Positions 26,560 through 37,232 of a stretch of 64,000 nucleotides of DNA are shown here, piece after piece. The first letter of the stretch is position 1. Every line of letters begins with the position of its first letter. This DNA is from Hyphomonas sp. (GTDB lineage Bacteria; Pseudomonadota; Alphaproteobacteria; Caulobacterales; Hyphomonadaceae): the NCBI RefSeq assembly GCF_018402285.1, contig NZ_JAGYJH010000004.1:1-64000 (forward strand), given 5' to 3'. A program made the position numbers and the translations under genes. Below the pieces are notes generated by a model that saw only the letters and a program-made list of their open reading frames with translations, was not told the DNA's origin and searched no databases.

Positions 26560-27489
26560 ATGGTGCTTGCTGTTGTCAGGCCCGGCCTGCTCGCCACGAT
26601 CCAGGGCTGCGCGCGGCAAGGTCTGCGCCATCAGGGGATACCTGCCAGCGGACCTGCCGATTCCCTGTCGATGGCGCTGGCAAACCGCCTTTGTGGGAAT
26701 GCGCCAGACGCCTCAGCCATCGAAATCACCTTCGGCGGCGCAGAATTCGCATTTAATCAGGATACGGCATTTTCATTCGCTGGCGCCTGCGCCACGGCGA
26801 CGCTCTCCGCCCGGCCCGTGCCCTCACATGAAACCCTCCAGGCAATGGCCGGAGACAGGCTGGCCTTCGCCCACCCCCTCGCAGGCGTGCGCACATATCT
26901 CGCCATTCCCGGCGGCTTTGCCGCTGATTTGGCATTCGCCAGCACGTCCACCTTCGTGCCGGCGGCTTTCGGCGGCCATGCCGGCAGGGCGCTGCTTGGG
27001 ACCGACACGCTGAGCCCGGCCTCTGTTGCGCCCGCTCCTGAGCGCCTCGTCACACCTCCCGCCTTGCGCCCGGCCATGAAGCGCGCTCACGCGCTGCGCG
27101 CCGCCCCGGGCCCTGATGCGGCGTTCCTCCCGGATACGATCTGGGCTCAGCCCTCTCAGGCCACCAACCGTATGGACCGCACGGGGATTGAACTTGCCGG
27201 CAGTTGGCCCGTCCCCGAAGGCGGCGCGCACCGTCCCAGCGCAGCTCTGTTTCCCGGCGCTGTCCAGCTAACGCCCTCGGGCAACATGTTTGTTCTCCTG
27301 CCGGATGCCCAGACAACAGGGGGCTATCCTCATGTCCTTCAGGTCATCCGCGCAGATCGCCATATCCTCGGCCAGATCGCCCCGGGGGACCGCATCACCT
27401 TTCTGCGGCGCTCGGCAGACGAAGCGTATCAGGATCTGAAACGGAAGTCGAAATACCTGTCGGACTGGCTGCCGGGGTTCGCGTTCTAG
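26560..27489 (+). CDS. pxpC: 5-oxoprolinase subunit C (KipA family)
   Basis: A 309-residue KipA-like subunit. RPGLLATIQGCARQGLRHQG then PASGPADSLSMALANRL matches the conserved N-terminal block, and DRHILGQIAPGDRITF the C-terminal block. The frame is open from 26470, inside pxpB, but MVLAVVRPGLL from 26560, just behind the pxpB stop and AGGGGC, is the natural start. It is the last gene of the operon. Confidence 0.92.
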   Translation: MVLAVVRPGLLATIQGCARQGLRHQGIPASGPADSLSMALANRLCGNAPDASAIEITFGGAEFAFNQDTAFSFAGACATATLSARPVPSHETLQAMAGDRLAFAHPLAGVRTYLAIPGGFAADLAFASTSTFVPAAFGGHAGRALLGTDTLSPASVAPAPERLVTPPALRPAMKRAHALRAAPGPDAAFLPDTIWAQPSQATNRMDRTGIELAGSWPVPEGGAHRPSAALFPGAVQLTPSGNMFVLLPDAQTTGGYPHVLQVIRADRHILGQIAPGDRITFLRRSADEAYQDLKRKSKYLSDWLPGFAF

Positions 27490-27574
27490 CCAGAGATCAG
27501 GTGCCCGTTTCCGTCCGGCTACCCGTATCGCAGCAGGCATCCAACTGATGTTCCCGCGCGGGCGCCGCGACCCG

Positions 27575-27643
27575 TCACGCACCAAGTATGAAGCCGATAC
27601 TTCCGCCTGCCCGGAACATCACAAGACTGATAATCCACATCAT
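27575..27643 (-). CDS. Possible 22-residue hydrophobic peptide
   Basis: On the minus strand GGAGG is followed 7 nt later by ATG-ATG and a frame encoding MMWIISLVMFRAGGSIGFIL-GA, ending at 27575. The Shine-Dalgarno and the hydrophobic character suggest a small membrane peptide. Chance is a real possibility at this length. Confidence 0.25.
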   Translation of the reverse strand: MMWIISLVMFRAGGSIGFILGA

Positions 27644-27792
27644 CACCAAACCTCCAGAAAGGCCCCTCCGCCAGAAAAGGTTCAGGCAGGTGGCAGGGGC
27701 GGGACTATCGCGCGGCTTCGCGTTTAGCCTCTTTATCCCCAGCTTGTTCCCCTCGCTTGCGGACAAGTCTGATAAGTCAATCCGTATACGTC

Positions 27793-27809
27793 GTTACCGT
27801 TCCGGTAAC
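27793..27809. promoter_or_regulatory. Inverted repeat upstream of the TonB receptor
   Basis: GTTACC (27793-27798), five bases, GGTAAC (27804-27809). It is in an AT-rich region about 350 bp upstream of the receptor start and could be an operator. Confidence 0.35.
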
Positions 27810-28158
27810 CAGCGAAAGAACATTAAAAACATCAAAATACGGAACATGTTCACAAACCGGAGTTCATTGAACGAGCGGTCTGAGCCTTGGGTCCATCATG
27901 ACGGGCAAGTCGCTCCCGGCTTTCCGCCATTCAGTTGCGGCCGGAATGGAGGGCAGGGAAGGAAGTGTCCAGGTTCGGGGTTTCGCGGTCGCCCCAGCCT
28001 GCACTACAGCCAGTTTCCGCCCCATTCCCAGTGGCAAGGCAGTCGCCGCCCGGCCGCACGCCTGACGCTGGGTCGCTCTTGACACGAAAAAAAGATAGAT
28101 GTCCAACAACAAACATATGGCCCAAGAGGCGATACAAGAACACATCCTGGGAGGATAT

Positions 28159-30495
28159 ATGTCATTCAAAAGAAACGTGCGGCTGATGGCCGGCACGGCT
28201 ATCGTCTGGTGCGCAGCCGCCGAGATCGCTCTCGCGCAGGACGCAGCCGTCCCCGCAGAAACTGAAGTTTCCGCCCCTGCCGCAGAGGAAGGCGATCGCC
28301 GCCTGTCCACGGTAACGGTCACCGCTCAGCGCCGCGAAGAGAGCGTCCAGGATGTCCCCCTCGCCGTAACGGCTGTTACCGGCGACCAGCTGGCAGAGCT
28401 GCGCGTCGAGAATATCGAGAATATCAGCCTTGTCTCGCCGAGCATCACCTTCAACAAGACCAATGCCCCGGCCGCCTCGTCCAACATTCAGATTCGCGGC
28501 ATCGGCACGACCGGTCAGTCTCGCGTCTTTGAAGGCGCTGTCGGCGTGTTCATCGACGGCGTCTACCGCACCCGTTCGGGTCAGGCGCTCTCCAGCTTCC
28601 TGGACATTGACGGTCTTCAGGTCCTTCGCGGTCCGCAGGGCACCCTCTTCGGCAAGAACACCTCTGCCGGCGCGCTCCTCCTGAATTCGACCGCACCCAA
28701 CCTTGACGAGGTCAACGGCTATGTCACTGCCAGCTACGGCAACTACAACGCCTTCGACATCTCCGGCGCGGTCAACATTCCGGTCTCCGACACCTTCGCC
28801 TTGCGCATCGCGGGCAGCCATTCGGAGCGGGACGGTTACCTTGAAAATCCCGAAGGCGGCAGCGAAAACGACCAGAGCATGGGTTCGTTCAAGGTCAGCG
28901 CCCTGTGGGAGCCCACCGACACCCTGTCCTTCAGGCTGATCGCGGACTATTCCAACGAAGACGATGAAGTCGGCTACGCCACCGTCGACGCCGTGGATGG
29001 CCCGCTCCAGCCCCTCATCGACGGGCTCACCCTGGCCAACGGCCGCGGTGTCCCCTCGCGCAATATTGAAGACTACGAAACCAGCCTCAGCACGCCGACC
29101 TCCAACAAGGTCGAAGACAAGGGCATTGCCCTCCTCGTTGACTGGGACATTGGCCCGGGCACGCTGAAGTCTGTGACCGCCCAGCGCGAATATGACACGG
29201 TCCAGAATGCCGATGCCGATTTCACCGGCGCTGATATCCTGGTCATCGAAGAGCTCTTCAACTCCAGCTTCTTCTCACAGGAATTCACGTATGGCGGCGA
29301 GCTGACCGGCCCGGTGAACGCCAACTATCTCTTCGGCGCATTTTACTCCGATGAAGAACTCGACATGGGCCGAAACCTTGACTGGGGCGCGCAGGCGCAG
29401 CCCTTCTGGGATGTCGTCCTTGGCGCGCAGGGCGTTCCGGCTGGTCTCTCCAATGCGGCGCCGGGTAACTGGGCCCGGGAGGTTCTGGTTGGAACCGCCG
29501 AATCCCTTGCGCTCTTCACGCACTGGGACTTTGCCCTCAACGATCAGTTCAACCTGATCACCGGCCTTCGCTATTCCGAAGACGACAAGACCGGCGCGTT
29601 CACCTACGACTTCTTCCGCGATCCCATCTTTGATCCGTTGGCGATTGCCGGGTCCGGGCCGGGGCCGCAATATGCCCGCACCTTCTCTGATGAAGCCGTT
29701 TCCGGAACACTCAGCCTGCAATATCGTCCGAATACGGATGTAATGTACTATGCAAGCTACAATCGAGGCTACAAGGCAGGCGGTGTCAACGTGGATGCCA
29801 GCGGCGCCGGCGTTCCCGGCAGTTCGCTCAATCCGCTCGACACAGGCTCGATGGCCGACCCGGTGTTCGCGCCGGAAACCATTGATGCCTTCGAACTCGG
29901 TGCCAAGATTGACTGGCAGGATGGGGCAGCGCGTACCAACGTCGCGGTCTTCTACAACGACATCAAGGATCTTCAGGTCGCGCAGTTCCTCGGCCTGATC
30001 TTCACCATCCTGAACTCGCCGGAAGCTGAATCCTACGGCGCCGAGTTCGAGCATACCCAGGCCCTGACGGACTATCTTGTCTGGAACGCCTCGGCCACCT
30101 GGCTTCCCGAAGCGGGCTATGGTGAAGATGCCGCGATCGGCGTCCTCTCCGGCCGCCGCTTCCCGAACGCGCCGGAAATCTCAGCCAACACGGCATTGAA
30201 CCTCGACTATGAGCTCTCCGGCGGCAAGGCCCTCACAGGCCTCCTCCAGGTTCAGTATTCGGGCGAGCGTTTCACCAACACCGCTTCCAATCTGCAGGAG
30301 GATGCGGTTACGCTTGTGAATGCCAATCTCGGTGTCAAGTTTGACTCCGGCCTGTCGGTCTCTGCCTTCATCCGCAATGCAACGGACGCGCGTTACGTTT
30401 CGCAGCATTTCAACACGCCGCTTCAGGGTGATGATCGCAACGGCTATGTCGCTGCGCCCAGAACCTTCGGTGTCTCCGTCCGCAAGACGTTCTAG
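28159..30495 (+). CDS. TonB-dependent outer-membrane receptor
   Basis: A 778-residue outer-membrane receptor that would import a large or scarce nutrient using TonB energy. Residues 1-27 or so form a signal peptide (cut after ALA). STVTVTAQRREES is the TonB box. The plug domain follows (QIRGIGTTGQSR, GVFIDGVYRTRSGQ, VLRGPQGTLFGKNTSAGA), then the beta-barrel with YNRGYKAGGVN, ending in the C-terminal Phe of outer-membrane proteins. GGAGG upstream fixes the ATG at 28159. The substrate is unknown. A TetR regulator follows after a strong terminator. Confidence 0.9.
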   Translation: MSFKRNVRLMAGTAIVWCAAAEIALAQDAAVPAETEVSAPAAEEGDRRLSTVTVTAQRREESVQDVPLAVTAVTGDQLAELRVENIENISLVSPSITFNKTNAPAASSNIQIRGIGTTGQSRVFEGAVGVFIDGVYRTRSGQALSSFLDIDGLQVLRGPQGTLFGKNTSAGALLLNSTAPNLDEVNGYVTASYGNYNAFDISGAVNIPVSDTFALRIAGSHSERDGYLENPEGGSENDQSMGSFKVSALWEPTDTLSFRLIADYSNEDDEVGYATVDAVDGPLQPLIDGLTLANGRGVPSRNIEDYETSLSTPTSNKVEDKGIALLVDWDIGPGTLKSVTAQREYDTVQNADADFTGADILVIEELFNSSFFSQEFTYGGELTGPVNANYLFGAFYSDEELDMGRNLDWGAQAQPFWDVVLGAQGVPAGLSNAAPGNWAREVLVGTAESLALFTHWDFALNDQFNLITGLRYSEDDKTGAFTYDFFRDPIFDPLAIAGSGPGPQYARTFSDEAVSGTLSLQYRPNTDVMYYASYNRGYKAGGVNVDASGAGVPGSSLNPLDTGSMADPVFAPETIDAFELGAKIDWQDGAARTNVAVFYNDIKDLQVAQFLGLIFTILNSPEAESYGAEFEHTQALTDYLVWNASATWLPEAGYGEDAAIGVLSGRRFPNAPEISANTALNLDYELSGGKALTGLLQVQYSGERFTNTASNLQEDAVTLVNANLGVKFDSGLSVSAFIRNATDARYVSQHFNTPLQGDDRNGYVAAPRTFGVSVRKTF

Positions 30496-30509
30496 GTCTC
30501 CTCCCTCCG

Positions 30510-30545
30510 GCCGTGGCGGAAACACGCTTTCCGCCACGGCTCTTT
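30510..30545 (+). terminator. Strong intrinsic terminator after the TonB receptor
   Basis: A 13-bp perfect stem (30510-30522 with 30528-30540, GCCGTGGCGGAAA and its complement), a 5-base loop, then TCTTT. Confidence 0.85.
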
Positions 30546-30739
30546 CATTACGCAGGCGCACAAAGAGGCGCCCCCTATCCTCCCCGAACTCTCGCGCGCT
30601 GAACGTTTTGTGCAGCGCCGCATTCTGCGCCCGCCTGATCGGTCAATTGACAGACTGCGGCAAACAAGCATCATTCATCCTGATGCATACAAAAAAGCGG
30701 GGCAGCGTTCAGCGTTGACCCTGAATCTCGGGGGAGATC

Positions 30740-31384
30740 ATGAAACAGCACGAGCGTCGCAAACAGTCGACGGACAAGCTTATAAATGCCTATCTGGAAC
30801 TGGCAGCCGAGCAGGGTGTCTCGGCCCTGACCTTTGATAACATCGGTCTGCGAGCCGGCTACAGTCGCAACCTTGCGTTTCAGAAATTCGGTTCGAAAGG
30901 CGGTCTTCTGACGGCCGTGATCAACCATCTTCATGAGTTGATGTCGGAACGCCGGAAGAAGCAGGATCTCGACTCGCTGACGGGTCTGGAAGGGCTGCTG
31001 CTCTATTGCGATGTCCACATCGCGGCACTCGACAAATCTGCAGACATGAAAGCCTATTTCATCCTTATGAGCGAGGCCATCGCCGATATGTCGGAGATGA
31101 GCGAACAGTTCGTCGCGTCGCACAAGCGTTCCGCGACAGAGCTCATGCGTCTGATTCGCCTTGGCCGCGAAGATGGTTCCATCCGCAAGGGCGTGACGGT
31201 CGACATGGCGGCCCAGCTGATCGGCACCCAGCTGATCGGCATTTCTGCTCAATACCTGATCGAGCCAGCCTTTAGCCTGAAGCGGGCGCGCAAGGAGCTC
31301 CACCTGATGATCCGCTCCGCTTACGGATCAGGACAGGAAGCGGCTGCGTCACGGAAATCGGCCGTCGCCGTTGCCGGGCACTAG
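30740..31384 (+). CDS. TetR-family regulator
   Basis: A 214-residue protein with a TetR helix-turn-helix near residues 10-55 (LTFDNIGLRAGYSRNLAFQKFGSKGGLL) and a helical ligand domain. GGGGGAG upstream supports the ATG at 30740. It lies between the TonB receptor and an alcohol dehydrogenase on the same strand and may control either; no regulatory site was matched to it. Confidence 0.85.
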   Translation: MKQHERRKQSTDKLINAYLELAAEQGVSALTFDNIGLRAGYSRNLAFQKFGSKGGLLTAVINHLHELMSERRKKQDLDSLTGLEGLLLYCDVHIAALDKSADMKAYFILMSEAIADMSEMSEQFVASHKRSATELMRLIRLGREDGSIRKGVTVDMAAQLIGTQLIGISAQYLIEPAFSLKRARKELHLMIRSAYGSGQEAAASRKSAVAVAGH

Positions 31385-31499
31385 GGGCCGGATCTGCCCG
31401 GGGACATATAATCCGTTTGCGGTAAAATGTCCGATCAAATGATTGACGCACATCCAGCCGGATACTAGCGTCGGCGGGTTATACTTCAGGAACGGTTCA

Positions 31500-32600
31500 A
31501 TGCAAACCCAGGCAGCGGTCATCTATTCCGGTCAACCCGGCTTCAGGTATGAAACGGTCGAGATCGAAGCGCCCCGCGCTGACGAAATTCTCGTCCGTGT
31601 TCTGGGGGTCGGCCTCTGCCACACGGATCTGGTCTTCAGTTCCGGCGCTGCGACTTATCCGTTTCCGGCTGTGCTCGGCCATGAAGGCTCCGGCATCGTC
31701 GAGGCGGTCGGCGCGGGCGTGCAGAAGGTGAAGCCTGGCGACAGCGTCCTTATCACCTTCCGTTCCTGCGGCGCGTGTGACCGGTGCGGGGCAGGGGACG
31801 CCGCCTACTGCCGCACCATGCCGATGCTCAACTATACCGGCCGCCGCACAGATGGCACTTGCGCCCTCTCCAATGAAGCGGGCCCCGTTTCGTCAAACTT
31901 CTTCGGCCAGTCCTCCTTCGCCGGTCATGCCATTACCTATGAGCGCAATGTCGTGAAGGTCGACGCTGCTCTGCCGGTCGAGATCATGGGCCCGCTCGGC
32001 TGCGGGATCCAGACCGGGGCCGGGGCGGTCATGCGCTCGCTTGGCGCCAAGAAGGGCTCCAGCCTTCTCGTCACCGGCGGAGGCTCGGTCGGCCTCAGCG
32101 CCGTCATGGGCGCGAAGATCCAGGGCTGCGCCACCATCATCCTCGTCGAGCCGATGGCTCCGCGCCGCCAGCTCGCCACGGAGCTTGGCGCCACCCATTG
32201 CATTGATCCAGAATCACAGCCCGATGTCGCCGCCGCCGTGCGCGCCATCTTGCCGATGGGCGTGGACAACGCCCTCGATACAACCGGCATCCCCGCTGTC
32301 CAGGCAGCTGCCCTGGCCAGTCTTGGCTCAAAGGCGACCCTTGGCCTCGTCGGCGTCAGTGCGCCGGGCACGCCCATGCCGGGCGAGGTCAATGCGGTGA
32401 TGACCTTCGGCCAGTCGGTCAAGGGCATCATCGAGGGTGATTCCGATCCCGATGAATTCATCCCGGAGCTCATCGAACACTTCAGGGCGGGCCGCCTGCC
32501 ATTCGACAAACTGGTCAGGACCTACCCCCTCAGCCAGATCAACGAGGCCATTGCCGCCCAGCATCATGGCGATTGCGTCAAGGCAGTCCTCATTCCCTGA
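31500..32600 (+). CDS. Zinc-dependent alcohol dehydrogenase
   Basis: A 366-residue medium-chain dehydrogenase that would oxidise an alcohol (possibly aryl or allylic) with NAD. GLCHTD carries the catalytic-zinc Cys, GHEGSG the zinc His-Glu, and [15 protein letters not shown] the four structural-zinc cysteines. The nucleotide-binding fold is at [19 protein letters not shown]. The frame is open from 31443, but [11 protein letters not shown] from 31500, after AGGAAC, matches the family N-terminus. Confidence 0.9.
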   Translation: MQTQAAVIYSGQPGFRYETVEIEAPRADEILVRVLGVGLCHTDLVFSSGAATYPFPAVLGHEGSGIVEAVGAGVQKVKPGDSVLITFRSCGACDRCGAGDAAYCRTMPMLNYTGRRTDGTCALSNEAGPVSSNFFGQSSFAGHAITYERNVVKVDAALPVEIMGPLGCGIQTGAGAVMRSLGAKKGSSLLVTGGGSVGLSAVMGAKIQGCATIILVEPMAPRRQLATELGATHCIDPESQPDVAAAVRAILPMGVDNALDTTGIPAVQAAALASLGSKATLGLVGVSAPGTPMPGEVNAVMTFGQSVKGIIEGDSDPDEFIPELIEHFRAGRLPFDKLVRTYPLSQINEAIAAQHHGDCVKAVLIP

Positions 32601-32680
32601 ACGCCTGAGGTTCGTCTTCCCGCGGGAATCGCCGGCAGTGTCGGGATATCGCGACATCTGAGTGCCGGCATCACAGCCGC

Positions 32681-32720
32681 GCTCCCACAGGCTCAGTCTA
32701 GCTCCCACAGGCTCAGTCTA
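32681..32720. repeat. 20-bp tandem duplication upstream of katG
   Basis: GCTCCCACAGGCTCAGTCTA occurs twice in a row (32681-32700 and 32701-32720), ending about 88 bp before the katG ATG. It looks recent, since the copies are identical, and it may duplicate part of the promoter region. Confidence 0.9.
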
Positions 32721-32737
32721 TAGGTCGCCAGCCTAAA

Positions 32738-32752
32738 ATTGATTGGATCAAT
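32738..32752. promoter_or_regulatory. Palindrome in the katG promoter region
   Basis: ATTGAT-TGG-ATCAAT, with perfect 6-bp arms, lies 56 bp before the katG start in AT-rich sequence. It could be an operator. A full OxyR-type ATAG/CTAT array was not found, although an exact ATAG at 32720-32723 falls in a suitable phase. Confidence 0.45.
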
Positions 32753-32781
32753 AGGTCGGACTCCGCCATCGTGGGGAATAA

Positions 32782-34983
<2,202 letters not shown>

Positions 34984-35005
34984 TCGGCCAGCAGGATCAA
35001 AACAG

Positions 35006-35037
35006 AAAAGGGCGGCTCGCAAGGGCCGCCCTTTTTT
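35006..35037. terminator. Terminator after katG
   Basis: An 11-bp stem (35006-35016, AAAAGGGCGGC, with 35025-35035), an 8-base loop, then a T-run. The A-run on the other side lets it also serve the convergent gene that ends at 35054. Confidence 0.88.
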
Positions 35038-35053
35038 CTTGGCCAAGAGGGGC

Positions 35054-36256
35054 TCAGCCTGCCTGTCCGTCCAGCGCCAGGCGCACCCAGGCACGCGTTT
35101 CGTCTTCCCCGCTCTCCAGACCGGCCTCCACATCCGCGCGGTAGCGGGCGTCCACACGCGACAGCACCATGGCGTAGAATTTCTGCATCCGCGCGATGTC
35201 GTCCTGCGTGTCCCCGTCCCAGTCCTCCAGGGCTGCGCGATCTGCAGCCAGCGTGTCGAGGCGGCCAAGGATGTCGCGTATCTCGATCACGCTGCAACGG
35301 GCGGCCATTTTCCCCACCCGCTCTTCGGGGGGCAGGGCATATGCGTTCACGCCGTCGAAGGCGTCTCCCATCAGATAGGGTACATGCGATATCTTGTTGA
35401 CGGCCTCGCCGGTCCACTCCTTGCAGATGCCCTCCCAGACAGCGCCGCCTTCATCGGCCCAGAGGCGTTCTTCCTCAACGCTGGAAAAGCGGGAGTTGAA
35501 CGGGTCATCCGGATTATAGCATTTCTGGAACCGTTCATCCCACGCCGTCAGCTTGCCGATCAGCGCCTTGCTGAAACCCAGACCGGCGGGATCAACATTC
35601 GCGCAGGTCTCGTCATCCCAGGTCGGCCAGCAATGGTATTCGGGGGAAAGCCTCAGGAACTCCGTCGGCCGGGAAGGGTCGCGCCCGGCGCATTCATCCG
35701 CGTCATCCCAAAGGAACTCCGGATCGCTCTTGCCATCCTTGCGCTGTCCTCCGGGCGGGTTTGCGATCAGCCACATGCAAGCCACGGTCAGCAGCGCAGT
35801 CACCAGAAGCTCGGCCGCGAGGCCGGCCATCCCGGCGCCAAGCCAGGTCCGCCACAGGCCCTGCTGCTCCACCATGAGAACCAGTCCGAACACGCCGATA
35901 TAGATGAACAGGGCATTGGTCGTGGCCTGCCGGCCCCGGCGTTCCAGCTCGTTTTCGGGTGGCTGCGCCCGGCCAGCCCAGATCAGATAGCCTGCCTGCA
36001 CCAGGATATTGAGGACAAAGACGGGCAATGCCGCCCGGCTCTGCGCCAGTAAGGAAAGGCCGGAGGCGAGCGTCAATCCGGCGCCCAGGGTCAGGATGCG
36101 CGTGGAGGTTTCTTCGGCGTGGTCGCGTTTGAGCGTGATCGCGGCGATGGCCTTGTCCAGAAGCCTGTCCATCGCGATGCTGCGCGCGAGCACAATGCCG
36201 CCGGCGGCATAGAACACGCCGATGGCAAAGAGGATCCAGGGCAGTGCGGTGTGCAT
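35054..36256 (-). CDS. Hypothetical membrane protein with a C-terminal soluble domain
   Basis: A 400-residue protein not recognised. It has four hydrophobic helices in the first 167 residues (about 5-25, 58-92, 115-130, 143-165). A soluble, acidic, Cys- and Trp-rich C-terminal half follows (SPEYHCWPTWDDETCANVDP, WEGICKEWTG). The even number of helices puts the C-terminal domain on the same side as the N-terminus. Nothing in the neighbourhood points to a function. It is transcribed alone, after the TetR gene on the same strand. Confidence 0.7.
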   Translation of the reverse strand: MHTALPWILFAIGVFYAAGGIVLARSIAMDRLLDKAIAAITLKRDHAEETSTRILTLGAGLTLASGLSLLAQSRAALPVFVLNILVQAGYLIWAGRAQPPENELERRGRQATTNALFIYIGVFGLVLMVEQQGLWRTWLGAGMAGLAAELLVTALLTVACMWLIANPPGGQRKDGKSDPEFLWDDADECAGRDPSRPTEFLRLSPEYHCWPTWDDETCANVDPAGLGFSKALIGKLTAWDERFQKCYNPDDPFNSRFSSVEEERLWADEGGAVWEGICKEWTGEAVNKISHVPYLMGDAFDGVNAYALPPEERVGKMAARCSVIEIRDILGRLDTLAADRAALEDWDGDTQDDIARMQKFYAMVLSRVDARYRADVEAGLESGEDETRAWVRLALDGQAG

Positions 36257-36358
36257 GGCGGGGCAGGAATCCAGCAGGCTGTAAAGTCGGATCTCGGGAT
36301 ATGCGGTTTGCCAGCCTCCCCGCCAGCCCCCGAACCGGGGGAGGCGCGCTGGATGAGG

Positions 36359-36931
36359 TCAGAGCGGCGAAATCACCTTCGCGATGATTTCGGCAATCCT
36401 GGCTTTCACTTTCTCGCGCATTTCCGGCGTATCGGCGAGGTCCCCGCTGATCTGCTGGCTGATCGAAAGACCCAGGAGCATCGCGCCGAACATCTGGGAG
36501 CGCACCATGGCATGCTCGCCGCCAATCGCTTCGGCAAACGGCCCGTGAAAGCGCTCGACGATGGAATTCTGCACCAGCGGGCCTGCCACCGGAGAGTTCG
36601 CCGAGTGAAGGATAATGAGGATATCCTCTATCGATTTTCCCTCATCTTCGGGGTCGGTCATGATGTCTGCGACGCGCCCGGGCAGTCCCTCCGGCGCGGT
36701 GCCGATAATGTCCGCTCCGCGATCGCCATGGCCGAGCATTTCGGAGAAAAGCTCTTCCTTCGATCCGAAATAACGCGAGACAAGCGCCGCATCGGCCCCC
36801 GACAGGGAGGCAATCTCCCGTATGCCGACATTTTCGTAACTGTCTCGCGCAAACAGGTTTCGCGCCGCGCAGAGGATGGCGTTTCGGGTCGATGCGGCGT
36901 CCCGGCGCCGGACTGGCTGGCTGGATTTCAT
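36359..36931 (-). CDS. TetR-family regulator of the AbgT/mla region
   Basis: A 190-residue regulator with a TetR helix-turn-helix (VGIREIASLSGADAALVSRY near 35-54, then FGSKEELFSEML). A 20-bp palindrome, AAGTCA-TCACCTGT-TGACTT, lies 28 bp before its start, and two close relatives lie upstream of mlaA 3.4 kb away. The protein therefore probably represses itself, perhaps the divergent AbgT gene, and mlaA-mlaC. The ligand is unknown. Confidence 0.85.
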   Translation of the reverse strand: MKSSQPVRRRDAASTRNAILCAARNLFARDSYENVGIREIASLSGADAALVSRYFGSKEELFSEMLGHGDRGADIIGTAPEGLPGRVADIMTDPEDEGKSIEDILIILHSANSPVAGPLVQNSIVERFHGPFAEAIGGEHAMVRSQMFGAMLLGLSISQQISGDLADTPEMREKVKARIAEIIAKVISPL

Positions 36932-37232
36932 GCTGTTTCCTATCCCAGAAAAACTAATAAGTCATCACCTGTTGACTTGTGCTTTTCCGGCGTCAAATGC
37001 GGTTATGAGGTGATGGCCTTGAGGCGCGCCTCTACCTTTCTGTCCTGATTGTGAGGAAAAAGGTGTGGGGCGCGTTATAATGGATGCGTTTCTGTTGTCG
37101 CCAGGGCGCTTGTCGCCTGTGCATGCCGCGCCTCCCCCGCTCCGGCCCGCGCGACTGCATTTCTGACACAAAAGGCCTTGCCTTCGCGGCGCTGATCCGC
37201 ACAGTCCGCCCCGGGAAACTGGGAGACTTGCA
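36932..37232. other. 301-bp divergent regulatory region
   Basis: Separates the TetR gene from the AbgT gene. It has the 20-bp operator-like palindrome near its left end; no small gene is supported. Confidence 0.5.
36959..36978. promoter_or_regulatory. Operator-like palindrome, copy 1 (tetR/abgT)
   Basis: AAGTCA (36959-36964), 8 bp, TGACTT (36973-36978): a perfect inverted repeat. It is 17/20 identical to the site at 40407-40426, and 17/20 identical in reverse orientation to the site at 40450-40469. Confidence 0.75.

Larger units (their letters stand above)
27490..28158. other. 669-bp gap before the TonB receptor
   Basis: No large gene is supported. It holds a possible 22-residue minus-strand ORF (27575-27643), an inverted repeat GTTACC-N5-GGTAAC at 27793-27809, and AT-rich sequence at 27770-27860 that probably includes the receptor's promoter. 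The open frame continues upstream of the receptor start to 28099, but the Shine-Dalgarno favours 28159. Confidence 0.45.

Noticed and set aside
32720-32756. OxyR site (ATAG-N7-CTAT-N7-ATAG-N7-CTAT) before katG
   Set aside because: Only the first ATAG matches exactly; the later elements read GCCT, ATTG and AGGT.
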